NCBI RefSeq assembly: GCF_000626675.1
Contig: NZ_CP006842.1
Location: 2,666,001-2,730,000, forward strand
Direction: 5' to 3'
DNA from: Corynebacterium glyciniphilum AJ 3170
GTDB lineage: Bacteria; Actinomycetota; Actinomycetes; Mycobacteriales; Mycobacteriaceae
DNA: 64,000 nt
In this document: one piece after another, positions 16,922 through 25,987 of the stretch
Position numbering within the stretch: the first letter of the stretch is position 1
Layout of the letters: every line of letters starts with the position of its first letter
The notes under the pieces: model-generated
Told to the model about the DNA's origin: nothing
Seen by the model: the letters and a program-made list of their open reading frames with translations, nothing else
The model's database searches: none
Program-made: the position numbers and the translations under genes

Positions 16922-18622
16922 ATGACTGCCGGCCTGAATGTCGCCCTCACCCCGCTCCGCTTCCTGGACCGCAGCGCCACGATTTACCCGAACCGCACCG
17001 CCTGCGTGGACGGCCCACGCCGAATCACGTTCGAGGAGATGCGTCAGGACGCACTCCGTCTCGCCGGCGCACTGCAACGCCGCGGCCTGCGCCCGGGAGC
17101 GCGCGTCGGCATGCTCGCAGCGAACAGCTACGAGGCGCTCCTCGCCCAGTTCGCCGTCCCGCTCGCCGGTGGTGTACTGGTTCCGATCAACACCCGGCTG
17201 GCCCCGGCCGAAGTCCGGTACATCTGCGACCACGCCGACATCGGCATTCTGTTCGGTGAACAGGACCTGATCCTCGCCTGCCGTCGCACCCTGGGCAGCG
17301 CCGGGCTGGTGGATACCTTCGTACTCATCCACAATGAGGACGGCTCACAGCCCCAACCCCAGTTCCCCGACTCCGGTGTGGTCACCACCTTCGATGACTT
17401 CATCGCCGGCGGTGACGAAGGGAACGGGGGCGATGCCGACGTCCGGCTGACTTTCACTGTCGTCGACGAGGATGCGGCGATCGCCATCAACTACACCTCC
17501 GGCACCACCGGACGCCCGAAGGGCGTCGTCTACACCCACCGCGGTGCCTACCTCGCGGCCCTCGGCATGGTGATGACGCACAACTACACCCGCGACACCG
17601 TGTATCTGTGGACCTTGCCGATGTTCCATTGCTCCGGCTGGTGCACCGGCTGGGCCGCAATGGCCGCCACGTCGACACAGATCGCACTACGCGCCGTACG
17701 CGGCCCGGAGATCTGGCGTCTCATCGACGACGAAGGCGTGAGCAGCCTGTGCGGCGCACCGGCGGTCCTGGCGACGATCGTCGGCTCCGACGACGCACAC
17801 CCGGTCACCAACCTGTCGATCGCCACGGCCGGAGCTCCGCCGAGCCCGACGGTGATCAGCGCCTGTGAAGACCTCGGCATCGACGTCATCCATGTCTACG
17901 GACTCACGGAGACCTACGGCCCCACAGTCGCCTGTGCCCCGCAACCGGAGTGGTCCGCACTGAGTACGGCAGAGCGGGCGACACTGAAATCACGCCAAGG
18001 CCTGGCGATGGTCACCAGTGAAGAGGTTCGCGTGGTCGAGCAGGTCGCAAAGAACGCGCCGCAGGACGTGACGTTGGTCGATGTGCCGCCGGACGGAGAG
18101 ACGATGGGTGAAGTGGTGATGCGCGGCAATATCGTCATGCGCGAGTACTTCCACAACCCGGACGCCACCGCAGAGGCTTTCCTCGGCGGGTGGTTCCATT
18201 CCGGGGACCTGGCGATGAAACACCCCGACGGTTACATCCAGGTCCTCGACCGGGCCAAGGACGTGGTGATCTCCGGTGGGGAGAACATCTCCACCATTGA
18301 GGTGGAACAGGCGATCATCAGCCACCCGTCGGTCGCCGATGTCTCCGTCATCGGCGTCCCCGACGACACATGGGGCGAAGCGCTACGTGCCTATGTCGTC
18401 CTCTCCCCCGGGGTCGAGCCGGACGCGACACTCGAGCAGGCGGTGATCGACCACTGCCGCGGCCTGATCGCCGGCTACAAGGTCCCGCGCGACTACCGTG
18501 TCATCGAGGAGCTACCCCGGACGTCGACGGGGAAGGTCCGGAAAAACGTGCTGCGTGACGAGGCAGGTAGCGAGAACCAGGGAGAGAATCCACCCGGGGC
18601 ACGACGCGGTCCAGAAGAATAA
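16922..18622 (+). CDS. Fatty acyl-CoA synthetase (AMP-forming)
   Basis: This 566-aa adenylate-forming ligase has the full motif set: YTSGTTGRPKGVVYTHRG (P-loop), VYGLTETYGP, the hinge DRAKDVVISGGENIS, and the C-terminal lysine segment RTSTGKVRKNVLR. The long segment between the P-loop and TET motifs, containing WTLPMFHCSGW, is typical of medium/long-chain fatty acid and methylthiopropionate CoA ligases (DmdB-like). It should activate a fatty or short branched acid for beta-oxidation, but the substrate is not determined. The start is ATG 16922. The last 122 bp overlap the 3' end of the convergent PAP2 gene. The conserved domain ends just before the overlap tail. Confidence 0.88.
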   Translation: MTAGLNVALTPLRFLDRSATIYPNRTACVDGPRRITFEEMRQDALRLAGALQRRGLRPGARVGMLAANSYEALLAQFAVPLAGGVLVPINTRLAPAEVRYICDHADIGILFGEQDLILACRRTLGSAGLVDTFVLIHNEDGSQPQPQFPDSGVVTTFDDFIAGGDEGNGGDADVRLTFTVVDEDAAIAINYTSGTTGRPKGVVYTHRGAYLAALGMVMTHNYTRDTVYLWTLPMFHCSGWCTGWAAMAATSTQIALRAVRGPEIWRLIDDEGVSSLCGAPAVLATIVGSDDAHPVTNLSIATAGAPPSPTVISACEDLGIDVIHVYGLTETYGPTVACAPQPEWSALSTAERATLKSRQGLAMVTSEEVRVVEQVAKNAPQDVTLVDVPPDGETMGEVVMRGNIVMREYFHNPDATAEAFLGGWFHSGDLAMKHPDGYIQVLDRAKDVVISGGENISTIEVEQAIISHPSVADVSVIGVPDDTWGEALRAYVVLSPGVEPDATLEQAVIDHCRGLIAGYKVPRDYRVIEELPRTSTGKVRKNVLRDEAGSENQGENPPGARRGPEE

Positions 18623-19202
18623 CGACCAGCACGACGACGCCCAGGCCCAGCGCCAGGCCCGTGGCGACGTCATGCACGTAATGGACACCTGCCGCGACAC
18701 GGCTGAAGGCCGCCGCAACGGCCAAAGGAACAGTGAACCACCCCAACGCCGGCAGAGCGAAAGCGCAGGCCACGGCGAAAGCTGCCGCAATAGTGGAGTG
18801 ATTCGACGGCCATGCCCAACTGCCCGCTTCCGGACACGTGAGGACAGTGGCGACGTCGCCGACCGAGCACGGGCGCGCCTCCTGGACGATATTCTTCGTC
18901 ACCTCACTGATCAGGTACGCAGCAATAACGCCCAGACCTCCGATCACCAGGCGACGCAGTACCCCGTGGTCACGGACCAGCGCCCACACTGCAACGATCC
19001 CCGCCGTTGCGACGAGAGCGAGAAGCGCCGCTTCGGTGAACACGCTCACCGCCCCACTGAGCGGTGATTCCGCAGTCCCTTCCGCGACCGTCCGGTACAG
19101 GGCGTCACGCACCGGGTAGGTCACGACGGCAGTCAACACCAGGACGAGGACGACGGCACCGGTGGTGCCGGCGGTGCGTGGGGCAATAGCTGATCTCGAC
19201 AT
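18501..19202 (-). CDS. PAP2-family membrane phosphatase
   Basis: This 233-aa protein with about six membrane segments carries the three PAP2 motifs. They are K-x6-RP (KNIVQEARP), PSNHST (the PSGH variant) and SRVAAGVHYVHDV (SR-x5-H-x3-D). Such enzymes dephosphorylate lipid phosphates, such as undecaprenyl diphosphate or phosphatidate, on the outer membrane face. The start is ATG 19202 (MSRSAIAPR), and the much longer upstream frame is spurious. The tail after the last helix, about 35 residues rich in Pro, Arg and Ser, is encoded antisense to the end of the acyl-CoA synthetase. It looks like a late extension of the reading frame. Confidence 0.85.
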   Translation of the reverse strand: MSRSAIAPRTAGTTGAVVLVLVLTAVVTYPVRDALYRTVAEGTAESPLSGAVSVFTEAALLALVATAGIVAVWALVRDHGVLRRLVIGGLGVIAAYLISEVTKNIVQEARPCSVGDVATVLTCPEAGSWAWPSNHSTIAAAFAVACAFALPALGWFTVPLAVAAAFSRVAAGVHYVHDVATGLALGLGVVVLVVILLDRVVPRVDSLPGSRYLPRHAARFSGPSPSTSGVAPR

Positions 19203-19262
19203 TGGGCTGAACGCTACCAACCTGGTGCCCCTGATCCCAGTCAGCCCGACCGGAAGTTTCGG

Positions 19263-19311
19263 TTGACAATCCATCACGCTCCGCCCTACACTTACCGAAC
19301 GATCGGTCAGT
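19263..19311 (+). promoter_or_regulatory. paaA promoter with PaaR-type operator
   Basis: TTGACA (19263-19268) and TACACT (19287-19292) are spaced by 18 bp. The 22-bp palindromic site 19290-19311 overlaps the -10 and start region. It fits ACT-N-ACCG-NN-CG-NN-CGGT-N-AGT, the PaaR consensus I recall for C. glutamicum, at every fixed position. Repression relieved by phenylacetyl-CoA is the expected mode. Confidence 0.85.
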
Positions 19312-19341
19312 TCATGGCCGAGGCAACGACCGGAGGTAACC

Positions 19342-20295
19342 ATGACTGCCACGACGACACCGGACCAGGCATTCAACGAGCTCATCGACAACGACGCCCG
19401 CATCGAATCGACAGACTGGATGCCCGAGAAGTACCGCAAGACCCTGACCCGCCAGATCTCACAGCACGCGCATTCGGAGATCATCGGTATGCAACCTGAG
19501 GCCAACTGGATCTCACGGGCCCCCAGCCTCAAGCGCAAGGCGATTCTTATGGCCAAAGTCCAGGACGAGGCCGGCCACGGCCTCTACCTCTACTCCGCTG
19601 CCGAGAGCCTCGGAACCGACCGGGCCACGTTGGTGCAACAACTGTTGGACGGCACCGCAAAGTACTCCTCGATCTTCAATTATCCGGCGCGTACCTGGGC
19701 CGACATCGGTGCGATCGGGTGGTTGGTCGACGGCGCCGCGATCGTCAACCAGGTTCCGTTGTGCCGTTGCTCCTACGGCCCGTACGGGCGGGCCATGGTA
19801 CGCGTCTGCAAGGAGGAGTCCTTCCATCAGCGTCAGGGATGGGAGATCCTGCACTCCCTGGCCAACGGCACCGCTGCTCAGAAGCAGATGGCACACGAGG
19901 CGATCAACCGTTTCTACGGCCCTGCCCTGCAGATGTTCGGCCCACCCGACGGGGACTCCCCCAATTCCGAACAGTCCATGGCCTGGAAGATCAAACGTTT
20001 CTCCAACGACGAGCTCCGTCAACGTTTCGTCGACACGATCGTCCCCCAGGCGGAGGCACTCGGGCTCAGCTTCGACGACCCCGACCTGGTGTGGAACGAG
20101 GAACGCGGCCACTACGACTACGGCGAGCTCGACTGGGACGAGTTCATGTCCGTCATCAAGGGCCACGGCCCGTGCAATACGCAGCGCATGGAGCACCGGC
20201 GTCAGGCCCATGCCGATGGAGCGTGGGTCCGCGATGCCGCCGCCGCCTACGCCGAGCGCTCCAACGCCGTCGAGACCGCACTGATCAGCGCCTGA
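19342..20295 (+). CDS. paaA: Phenylacetyl-CoA 1,2-epoxidase subunit A
   Basis: PaaA is the catalytic di-iron subunit of the multicomponent oxygenase that converts phenylacetyl-CoA to its ring 1,2-epoxide. The 317-aa protein carries the di-iron helix segments [18 protein letters not shown] (D/E-x2-H) and [14 protein letters not shown] (E-x2-H). It opens with the conserved [26 protein letters not shown]. It is the first gene of a tightly packed operon, 52 bp before paaB, and starts at ATG 19342 with a GGAGGTAA site under the PaaR operator. Confidence 0.97.
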   Translation: MTATTTPDQAFNELIDNDARIESTDWMPEKYRKTLTRQISQHAHSEIIGMQPEANWISRAPSLKRKAILMAKVQDEAGHGLYLYSAAESLGTDRATLVQQLLDGTAKYSSIFNYPARTWADIGAIGWLVDGAAIVNQVPLCRCSYGPYGRAMVRVCKEESFHQRQGWEILHSLANGTAAQKQMAHEAINRFYGPALQMFGPPDGDSPNSEQSMAWKIKRFSNDELRQRFVDTIVPQAEALGLSFDDPDLVWNEERGHYDYGELDWDEFMSVIKGHGPCNTQRMEHRRQAHADGAWVRDAAAAYAERSNAVETALISA

Positions 20296-20347
20296 CCGCC
20301 TGACCACGTGCCTGACTTGTAGACAGACGAAAGAGAAGAGGAACACT

Positions 20348-20632
20348 ATGTCCACCAACTGGCCGCAGTGGGAAGTATTTGTCCGGTCGACCCGGGGTCT
20401 CTCCCATGTCCACGCTGGCTCCCTGCACGCTCCCGACGAGACCATGGCGCTGCGTAATGCCCGTGACCTTTTCACCCGTCGCAATGAAGGCACGTCAGTC
20501 TGGGTTGTTCCGTCAGCGGCGATCACCGCGTCCGACCCGGACTCCAAAGGCGGTTACTTCCAGTCGTCCTCCGGGAAGAACTACCGCCACGCGACGTATT
20601 ACACCGCCTCAGAAGGGGTGAAGCACCTGTGA
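20348..20632 (+). CDS. paaB: Phenylacetyl-CoA 1,2-epoxidase subunit B
   Basis: PaaB is the small structural subunit that bridges PaaAC pairs in the epoxidase. The 94-aa protein begins WPQWEVFVRSTRGLSHVHAGSLHAPDE, the family's diagnostic segment. It continues with ALRNARDLFTRRNEGTSVWVV. The length matches family norms. Its stop codon overlaps the GTG start of paaC by four bases (GTGA), implying coupled translation. Confidence 0.96.
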   Translation: MSTNWPQWEVFVRSTRGLSHVHAGSLHAPDETMALRNARDLFTRRNEGTSVWVVPSAAITASDPDSKGGYFQSSSGKNYRHATYYTASEGVKHL

Positions 20633-21495
20633 ATACCACCACTGCTGTCAGCACGGACTCCGCCACACACATGTCCGTCGGCGACGCGATCACTGCCGAG
20701 CAGGTCACCGACATGATTGCGAGCACCGGGGGGAATGCCTCGCGGGAAATCGCTGACTACGCTCTCCAGCTCGCCGACGACTCGCTGGTCCTCTCCCAAC
20801 GCCTGGGGTGGTGGATTTCGCGCGCGCCGGAGATGGAGGAGGATGTCGCCCTGGGCAACATCGCCCTCGACGTCCTCGGCCACGCCCGGTTCCTCTATAC
20901 CTACGCAGGCAGCGCCTGGGGAAAAACCGAGGACGAGCTGGCCTATTTCCGTGACGAAGAAGACTTCCGCTCCTGCCGGCTCGTCGAACAACCCAACGGG
21001 GACTTCGGCCACACGATCGCACGCCAGTTGATCTTCAGCCTCTACGCCGGCGAGCTCTACTCACGACTGTCCGCCTCCACCGACCCCATGCTCGCCGCTA
21101 TCGCGGACAAGGCCGTCAAGGAGGTTAGCTACCACATCGACCACGCCATCCAGTGGTTACTGCGTCTCGGTCTGGGCACCGACGAATCCCACCGCCGTAT
21201 ACAGGCCGGGCTGGAATCAATGTGGCCGTACAAGGATGAGCTGTTCACCGACACCGAGACCATCGACCGGGCGAACGAGAAGTCGCCGGGGGCGATCGTC
21301 CGACCGTCGACTCTCAAAGAGACCGTGGACGCCCACCTGGCGACGGTGATCGAGAAGGCCGGACTGTCGGTGCCCACCGTGCCGGCGGCCGCCGACCTGG
21401 GATACGCCCGAACAGGACGGTTCAGTGAGCACCGCGGCTACATCATCACCGAGATGCAGTCGCTGGCCCGCCAACACCCGGGAGCGACATGGTGA
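20629..21495 (+). CDS. paaC: Phenylacetyl-CoA 1,2-epoxidase subunit C
   Basis: PaaC is the ferritin-fold partner of PaaA. It stabilises the catalytic subunit and lacks a working di-iron site in studied cases. The 288-aa protein has DDSLVLSQRLGWWISRAPEMEEDVALGNIALDVLGHAR near the start. Later it has KEVSYHIDHAIQWLLRLG, the characteristic helical segments. The start is GTG 20629, overlapping paaB. The protein has about 25 extra residues before the conserved domain compared with E. coli PaaC. The end overlaps paaD by seven bases. Confidence 0.96.
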   Translation: MNTTTAVSTDSATHMSVGDAITAEQVTDMIASTGGNASREIADYALQLADDSLVLSQRLGWWISRAPEMEEDVALGNIALDVLGHARFLYTYAGSAWGKTEDELAYFRDEEDFRSCRLVEQPNGDFGHTIARQLIFSLYAGELYSRLSASTDPMLAAIADKAVKEVSYHIDHAIQWLLRLGLGTDESHRRIQAGLESMWPYKDELFTDTETIDRANEKSPGAIVRPSTLKETVDAHLATVIEKAGLSVPTVPAAADLGYARTGRFSEHRGYIITEMQSLARQHPGATW

Positions 21496-22016
21496 CCGCC
21501 GACTCGACTGCACCGGACACACAGACACAGGTATGGGCTGCCGCGGCAACGGTCACAGATCCGGAGATTCCCGTCCTCACGATTGCCGACCTGGGGATCT
21601 TACGGAAGGTCGCTGTCGACGGTGACTCCGTGACGGTGACGATCACACCGACGTACTCCGGTTGCCCGGCGATGTCCCAGATCACCGCCGACGTCACAGA
21701 CGCTGTGGCACGCACCGGATTCGACCACTCCCGGATCCGGGTAGAGACCGTGCTCAGCCCGGCCTGGACCACCGACTGGATGACCGAGGAGGGCAAACGC
21801 AAGCTCACGGAATACGGCATCGCCCCGCCGACCCACCGTTCCACCCCCACCGGCCCGGTAAGTCTGCAACTCGGTCTCCCCCGTCCGGATGTCCCCTGCC
21901 CCCGGTGCCAGTCCCACAACACCCGTGAACTGACCCGGTTCGCCTCCACCTCCTGCAAGGCGCTGTACGTGTGCAATGACTGCCACGAACCCTTCGACTA
22001 CTTCAAGGTGCACTGA
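21489..22016 (+). CDS. paaD: Phenylacetate pathway protein PaaD
   Basis: PaaD carries a DUF59/MIP18-type domain and is needed for a working epoxidase, probably by maturing an Fe-S or di-iron cofactor. The 175-aa protein shows the DUF59 start TVTDPEIPVLTIADLGI. It also has the conserved PTYSGCPAM cysteine. The C-terminal cysteine cluster CPRC-(x19)-C-(x7)-CNDC would bind metal. It overlaps paaC, and its stop overlaps the paaE ATG (ATGA). Confidence 0.95.
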   Translation: MVTADSTAPDTQTQVWAAAATVTDPEIPVLTIADLGILRKVAVDGDSVTVTITPTYSGCPAMSQITADVTDAVARTGFDHSRIRVETVLSPAWTTDWMTEEGKRKLTEYGIAPPTHRSTPTGPVSLQLGLPRPDVPCPRCQSHNTRELTRFASTSCKALYVCNDCHEPFDYFKVH

Positions 22017-23170
22017 TGACAACCACGACCCCCCGCACCCGTGCCCGGTTCAATCCCCTGACGGTCTCCGAGGTCAGGCCCCTGACGGAGAATGCCGTGG
22101 AAGTGTGTTTCACGGTGCCCGAGGACCTGGTCGCCGACTACAACTACGTCCCGGGCCAGTACGTGGCCCTACGAGCAACCATCGACGGGACCGAGGTCCG
22201 GCGGTCGTACTCCATCTGCGCCGCCCCGGTGCCTGGCGAGATCCGGGTGGCGATCAAAAAGACCCTGGGCGGCGTCTTCTCCACCTGGGCCAACGAGGCT
22301 CTGGCTGCCGGAGACGTCATCGAGGTGATGAACCCACAGGGGGCCTTCACCCAGAAAGTGCGGACCACGGCGATGAACGACCCGGCAGAACTCGTCGCCG
22401 AACAGCTCGACCATAATCCGCGGGCCCGTCTCGTCGCTTTCGCTGCGGGTTCGGGAATTACTCCGGTCATGGCGATCGCCACCGCAACGCTGGCCGGTTC
22501 CCCCGACGCCACCTTCGAACTTGTCTACGCCAACCGGTCGACGGTGGACGTGATGTTCGCCGAAGAGATCGGCGATCTGAAGGACCGCTACCCTGACCGG
22601 TTCACCGTCCACCACATCCTGTCACGTGAGAACCGGACGAGCCCACTGCACACCGGGCGCGTCGACGACGAGAAACTCTCCCTCATGCTGGACCGCATGC
22701 TCCGTGCCGGGGACGTGGAGGAGTGGTTCCTCTGCGGTCCTTTCGACATGGTGCAGCTTGCCCGTGATGAGCTGAAAGACCGGGGTGTCCCGGAGGAGCG
22801 CGTCCGATTCGAGCTGTTCAGCACGGGAAAGCCGTCGAGTCCGGACGGTCAGCACGGACGTGTCGTCGAGGTCAAGGACAACGAGCCGACATACGAGGTC
22901 GAGTTCACCTTGGACGGCTCGTCGTCCACTGTGGACTCCCCTCGGTCCGCCCGGGAAACCATTCTCAACGCCGCGCTGCGCAAGCGTCCGGATGTCCCCT
23001 TCGCCTGTGCCGGAGGCGTCTGCGGCACCTGCCGGGCGAAGTTGGTGACGGGCACCTGCGACATGGACGAGAACTTCGCCCTGGAGCCGGATGAAGTCGA
23101 CGCCGGGTACATCCTCACCTGCCAGTCCCGGCCGACCAGCGACGCTGTGAGTGTGAACTTCGATGCCTGA
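22016..23170 (+). CDS. paaE: Phenylacetyl-CoA epoxidase reductase subunit
   Basis: PaaE passes electrons from NAD(P)H through FAD and a [2Fe-2S] cluster to the PaaA di-iron site. The 384-aa protein has an FAD-binding domain (GQYVALRA, then RRSYSICAAP), an NAD-binding domain (FAAGSGITPVMAIA and WFLCGPFDM), and a C-terminal plant-type ferredoxin domain. The iron ligands are CAGGVCGTC followed by a distant ILTCQS cysteine. The order oxidoreductase then ferredoxin matches PaaE. The stop overlaps the start of the next gene. Confidence 0.96.
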   Translation: MTTTTPRTRARFNPLTVSEVRPLTENAVEVCFTVPEDLVADYNYVPGQYVALRATIDGTEVRRSYSICAAPVPGEIRVAIKKTLGGVFSTWANEALAAGDVIEVMNPQGAFTQKVRTTAMNDPAELVAEQLDHNPRARLVAFAAGSGITPVMAIATATLAGSPDATFELVYANRSTVDVMFAEEIGDLKDRYPDRFTVHHILSRENRTSPLHTGRVDDEKLSLMLDRMLRAGDVEEWFLCGPFDMVQLARDELKDRGVPEERVRFELFSTGKPSSPDGQHGRVVEVKDNEPTYEVEFTLDGSSSTVDSPRSARETILNAALRKRPDVPFACAGGVCGTCRAKLVTGTCDMDENFALEPDEVDAGYILTCQSRPTSDAVSVNFDA

Positions 23171-23990
23171 GCAGCACGACGACACCCACACCGGGCGCGC
23201 CACCGTCACCCTGTCCGTGACCGACGCTGTCGCGGAACTCGTCCTCGATGCTCCGACGAAACTCAATGCGCTGACCGCAGGTGACCTCGGCGAGCTTCGT
23301 TCTCTTCTGGACGACGCCACTGCACAGGCCCGGCGCGGGGAGGTACGTTCCCTCGTCCTACGCGGGCAGGGTCGCGGATTCTGCGCCGGACGCGATGTAA
23401 CCGGCACTGCCCCCGACAACGACGACGCTTCCGGATACCTGGCTACCCTCGAACCGGTCCTCCATGCTCTGGAAGAGTTCCCCGCACCGACATTCGCCGC
23501 CGTCCATGGAGCCTGTCTCGGGGTCGGTTTAGGGTTGGCCATCGCCTGTGACGTGGTCTATCTGTCCGAGACGGCGAAGCTCGGCTCCCCCTTTGCCGCA
23601 CTCGGGGCGACGCTGGACTCCGGCGGTCACGCATATTTCCTGTCCCGGCTCGGCAGGCACCGTTCCCTTGACCTGATCTACAGCGGTGAACTGATCAGCG
23701 GCGGACAAGCGGTCAGCGAAGGATTGTTCTCCCGGTCCGTGCCTGAGGACCAGCTCCTGGAGTTCACCCGGTCAGCAGCCCGGAAAGCAGCGACGGGTCC
23801 CACCGCCGCCTTTCTCGAATCCAAACGACTGCTGACCACCATTGATTCTGACTCCCTCAGCCCCCGCGAGGCGCTCACCCTCGAAAATGCCGCTCAGGTC
23901 AGACTGTCCCACACTCCCGATTACGCCGAAGGTTTCCGCGCTTTCCAGGAAAAGCGGACGCCTGTCTTTACCGGAAAGGCCCACCGATGA
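23163..23990 (+). CDS. paaG: Enoyl-CoA hydratase/isomerase, probable PaaG
   Basis: This 275-aa crotonase-fold enzyme overlaps paaE by eight bases. PaaG isomerises ring-1,2-epoxyphenylacetyl-CoA to the seven-membered oxepin-CoA and later moves a double bond. Visible are the oxyanion-hole segments RGQGRGFCAGRDV and AAVHGACLGVGLGLAIACDVVYLSE. Assignment as PaaG rather than PaaF rests on an Asp following the first FCAGRD segment (the PaaG-like acid) and on gene order. Another crotonase gene, at 25210, has the sequence of a hydratase. The two assignments could be swapped. Confidence 0.8.
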   Translation: MPEQHDDTHTGRATVTLSVTDAVAELVLDAPTKLNALTAGDLGELRSLLDDATAQARRGEVRSLVLRGQGRGFCAGRDVTGTAPDNDDASGYLATLEPVLHALEEFPAPTFAAVHGACLGVGLGLAIACDVVYLSETAKLGSPFAALGATLDSGGHAYFLSRLGRHRSLDLIYSGELISGGQAVSEGLFSRSVPEDQLLEFTRSAARKAATGPTAAFLESKRLLTTIDSDSLSPREALTLENAAQVRLSHTPDYAEGFRAFQEKRTPVFTGKAHR

Positions 23991-25213
23991 CTCACCTTGA
24001 TTCCCGCGCCGCCTACATTGTCGAGGCACGCCGGACCCCCGTGGGACGCTACGGCGGTGCATTGGCGTCGGTACGTCCCGACGATCTCGCCGCCGCCGTC
24101 ATCTCCGACGTCCTGGAGAAATCCGGTGCCGACCCGTCCTCAGTGGATGAGGTGATCCTCGGCAACGCCAACGGCGCCGGTGAGGAGAACCGCAACGTCG
24201 CACGGATGGCCTGGCTTCTCGCGGGCGGGCCCGAGCATGTGCCCGGCATGACCGTGAACCGTCTCTGTGCCTCCGGTATGAGTTCGGTCGCCGACGCCTG
24301 GCACAAGATCGCGGCCGGCGTCGCCGACCTCATCGTCGCCGGTGGAGTGGAGTCGATGACCCGCGCCCCATGGGTCCAGGAGAAACCATCCACGGCGTGG
24401 GCGAAGCCCGGACCGAGCTTTGACACGTCGATCGGCTGGCGCTTCACGAATCCGAAGCATCTCGAGGTCGACAAACGGACCCTGTCGATGCCGGAGACGG
24501 CCGAAGAGGTCGCCGACGTCAAAGAGATCACCCGGACGGATGCAGACGCTTTCGCACTTCGCTCGCACACCCGGGCGCTCGCTGCCATCGAGGCAGGGCA
24601 GTTCGCCGCTGAAATCACCCCTGTCACTGTGCACGGTCGCAAGGGCGCAGTGACTGTCATCGAGACTGATGAAGGCCCGCGTGCGGACACCACTCTGGAC
24701 ACACTGGCGACCCTGCGTGCGATTGTCCGTCCGGACGGCGTCGTCACCGCGGGAAATTCATCGTCACTCAATGACGGCGCCTCAGCTCTGGTCATCGCCT
24801 CTGGTGAGGCGTGCCGTCGCTACGGGCTGACTCCGCGCGCCCGCGTTGTCACCGACGCTGCAGTTGGTCTCGCCCCCGAGATCATGGGCATGGGGCCGGT
24901 CCCTGCCACCCGGAAGGCCCTGGACAGAGCTGGGTGGAGCATTGACGACCTTGACGCGGTGGAACTCAACGAGGCATTCGCCAGTCAGTCCCTGGCCTGT
25001 ATGCGCGAGCTCGGCCTGGACGTCCGCGACGATATCGTCAACGCCTCCGGTGGTGCCATCGCCCTCGGCCATCCTCTTGGCTCGTCGGGGTCCCGGCTCG
25101 TTGTCACACTGCTGAACCGGCTTGAGCGGGAGGGCGGTCATCGTGGCCTGGCTACGATGTGTGTCGGCGTCGGGCAGGGAACGGCCATCCTCATTGAGCG
25201 GGTGGACGCATGA
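23987..25213 (+). CDS. paaJ: 3-oxoadipyl-CoA / 3-oxo-5,6-dehydrosuberyl-CoA thiolase
   Basis: PaaJ cleaves the C8 and C6 beta-ketoacyl-CoA intermediates, giving acetyl-CoA and finally succinyl-CoA. The 408-aa protein is a standard thiolase. The nucleophilic Cys is in TVNRLCASGMSSVADAW, the His in NASGGAIALGHPLGSSG, and the second Cys in TMCVGVGQGTAI. The GGVESMTRAPWV segment is typical of the PaaJ/PcaF group. It starts four bases inside paaG and ends four bases inside the next gene. Confidence 0.94.
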   Translation: MTHLDSRAAYIVEARRTPVGRYGGALASVRPDDLAAAVISDVLEKSGADPSSVDEVILGNANGAGEENRNVARMAWLLAGGPEHVPGMTVNRLCASGMSSVADAWHKIAAGVADLIVAGGVESMTRAPWVQEKPSTAWAKPGPSFDTSIGWRFTNPKHLEVDKRTLSMPETAEEVADVKEITRTDADAFALRSHTRALAAIEAGQFAAEITPVTVHGRKGAVTVIETDEGPRADTTLDTLATLRAIVRPDGVVTAGNSSSLNDGASALVIASGEACRRYGLTPRARVVTDAAVGLAPEIMGMGPVPATRKALDRAGWSIDDLDAVELNEAFASQSLACMRELGLDVRDDIVNASGGAIALGHPLGSSGSRLVVTLLNRLEREGGHRGLATMCVGVGQGTAILIERVDA

Positions 25214-25986
25214 CGTTCTCCACACTCTCCTTGACCGACGAGACGCGCGGAGCAGCAACCTATGCTGTGGCCAGGCTGAACCGCCCCGATGTACGCAACG
25301 CCATAGACCAGGCAATGGTGAACGACCTGCACGCCGTGTGCACAGATCTCGAAGAACGCCCCCGCACGCTCGTCCTTACCGGCTGCCAGATTGACGGCAC
25401 GAACGGACCCAGGGGAATTTTCGCCTCGGGTGCAGACATCACCCAGCTTCGGGAGCGCCGTCGTGACGATGCCCTGCGGGGGATCAACTCGCAGGTATTC
25501 GACCGGATCGCGAAACTGCCGATGCCGGTTATCGCAGCGATTGACGGTGCAGCCCTGGGCGGAGGCGCAGAGCTCGCCCTCGCCGCAGACTTCCGCCTCG
25601 GAACCCCGGGTACTCGTTTCGGGCAGCCGGAGACCGGGCTCGGCATTGTTGCCGCAGCCGGTGGTCTCTGGCGGCTCAAAGAGGTCACCGGTGAACAACT
25701 GGCCAAGGAGATCCTTCTGGCCGGCCGGATCCTCACCGGCGAGGAATGCCGGGACAGCGGGATCCTGCTCTCACTGCACTCTCCTGAGGACCTCGTCGAT
25801 GCCGCTGCCGCGCTGGCAGAGCGCATCGCCGCCCAGGATCCGCTGGCCGTCCGCATCTCCAAACGTGTCTTCTCCATGCCTCGCGATGCACACCCGCACG
25901 TCGACGAACTCGCCCAGGCTGTCCTGTTCGAGTCACAAGAGAAGTTCGACCGCATGCAGGCCTTCATCGACAGAAAGAAGAAATAA
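25210..25986 (+). CDS. paaF: Enoyl-CoA hydratase, probable PaaF
   Basis: PaaF hydrates 2,3-dehydroadipyl-CoA in the beta-oxidation part of the pathway. The 258-aa crotonase has GIFASGADITQL (first oxyanion segment) and AAIDGAALGGGAELALAADFRLG with the catalytic Glu. A second Glu lies in RFGQPETGLGIVAAAGG, as expected of true hydratases with two glutamates. It is embedded between paaJ and paaH. The start is ATG 25210, overlapping paaJ. Confidence 0.88.
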   Translation: MTFSTLSLTDETRGAATYAVARLNRPDVRNAIDQAMVNDLHAVCTDLEERPRTLVLTGCQIDGTNGPRGIFASGADITQLRERRRDDALRGINSQVFDRIAKLPMPVIAAIDGAALGGGAELALAADFRLGTPGTRFGQPETGLGIVAAAGGLWRLKEVTGEQLAKEILLAGRILTGEECRDSGILLSLHSPEDLVDAAAALAERIAAQDPLAVRISKRVFSMPRDAHPHVDELAQAVLFESQEKFDRMQAFIDRKKK

Positions 25987-25987
25987 C

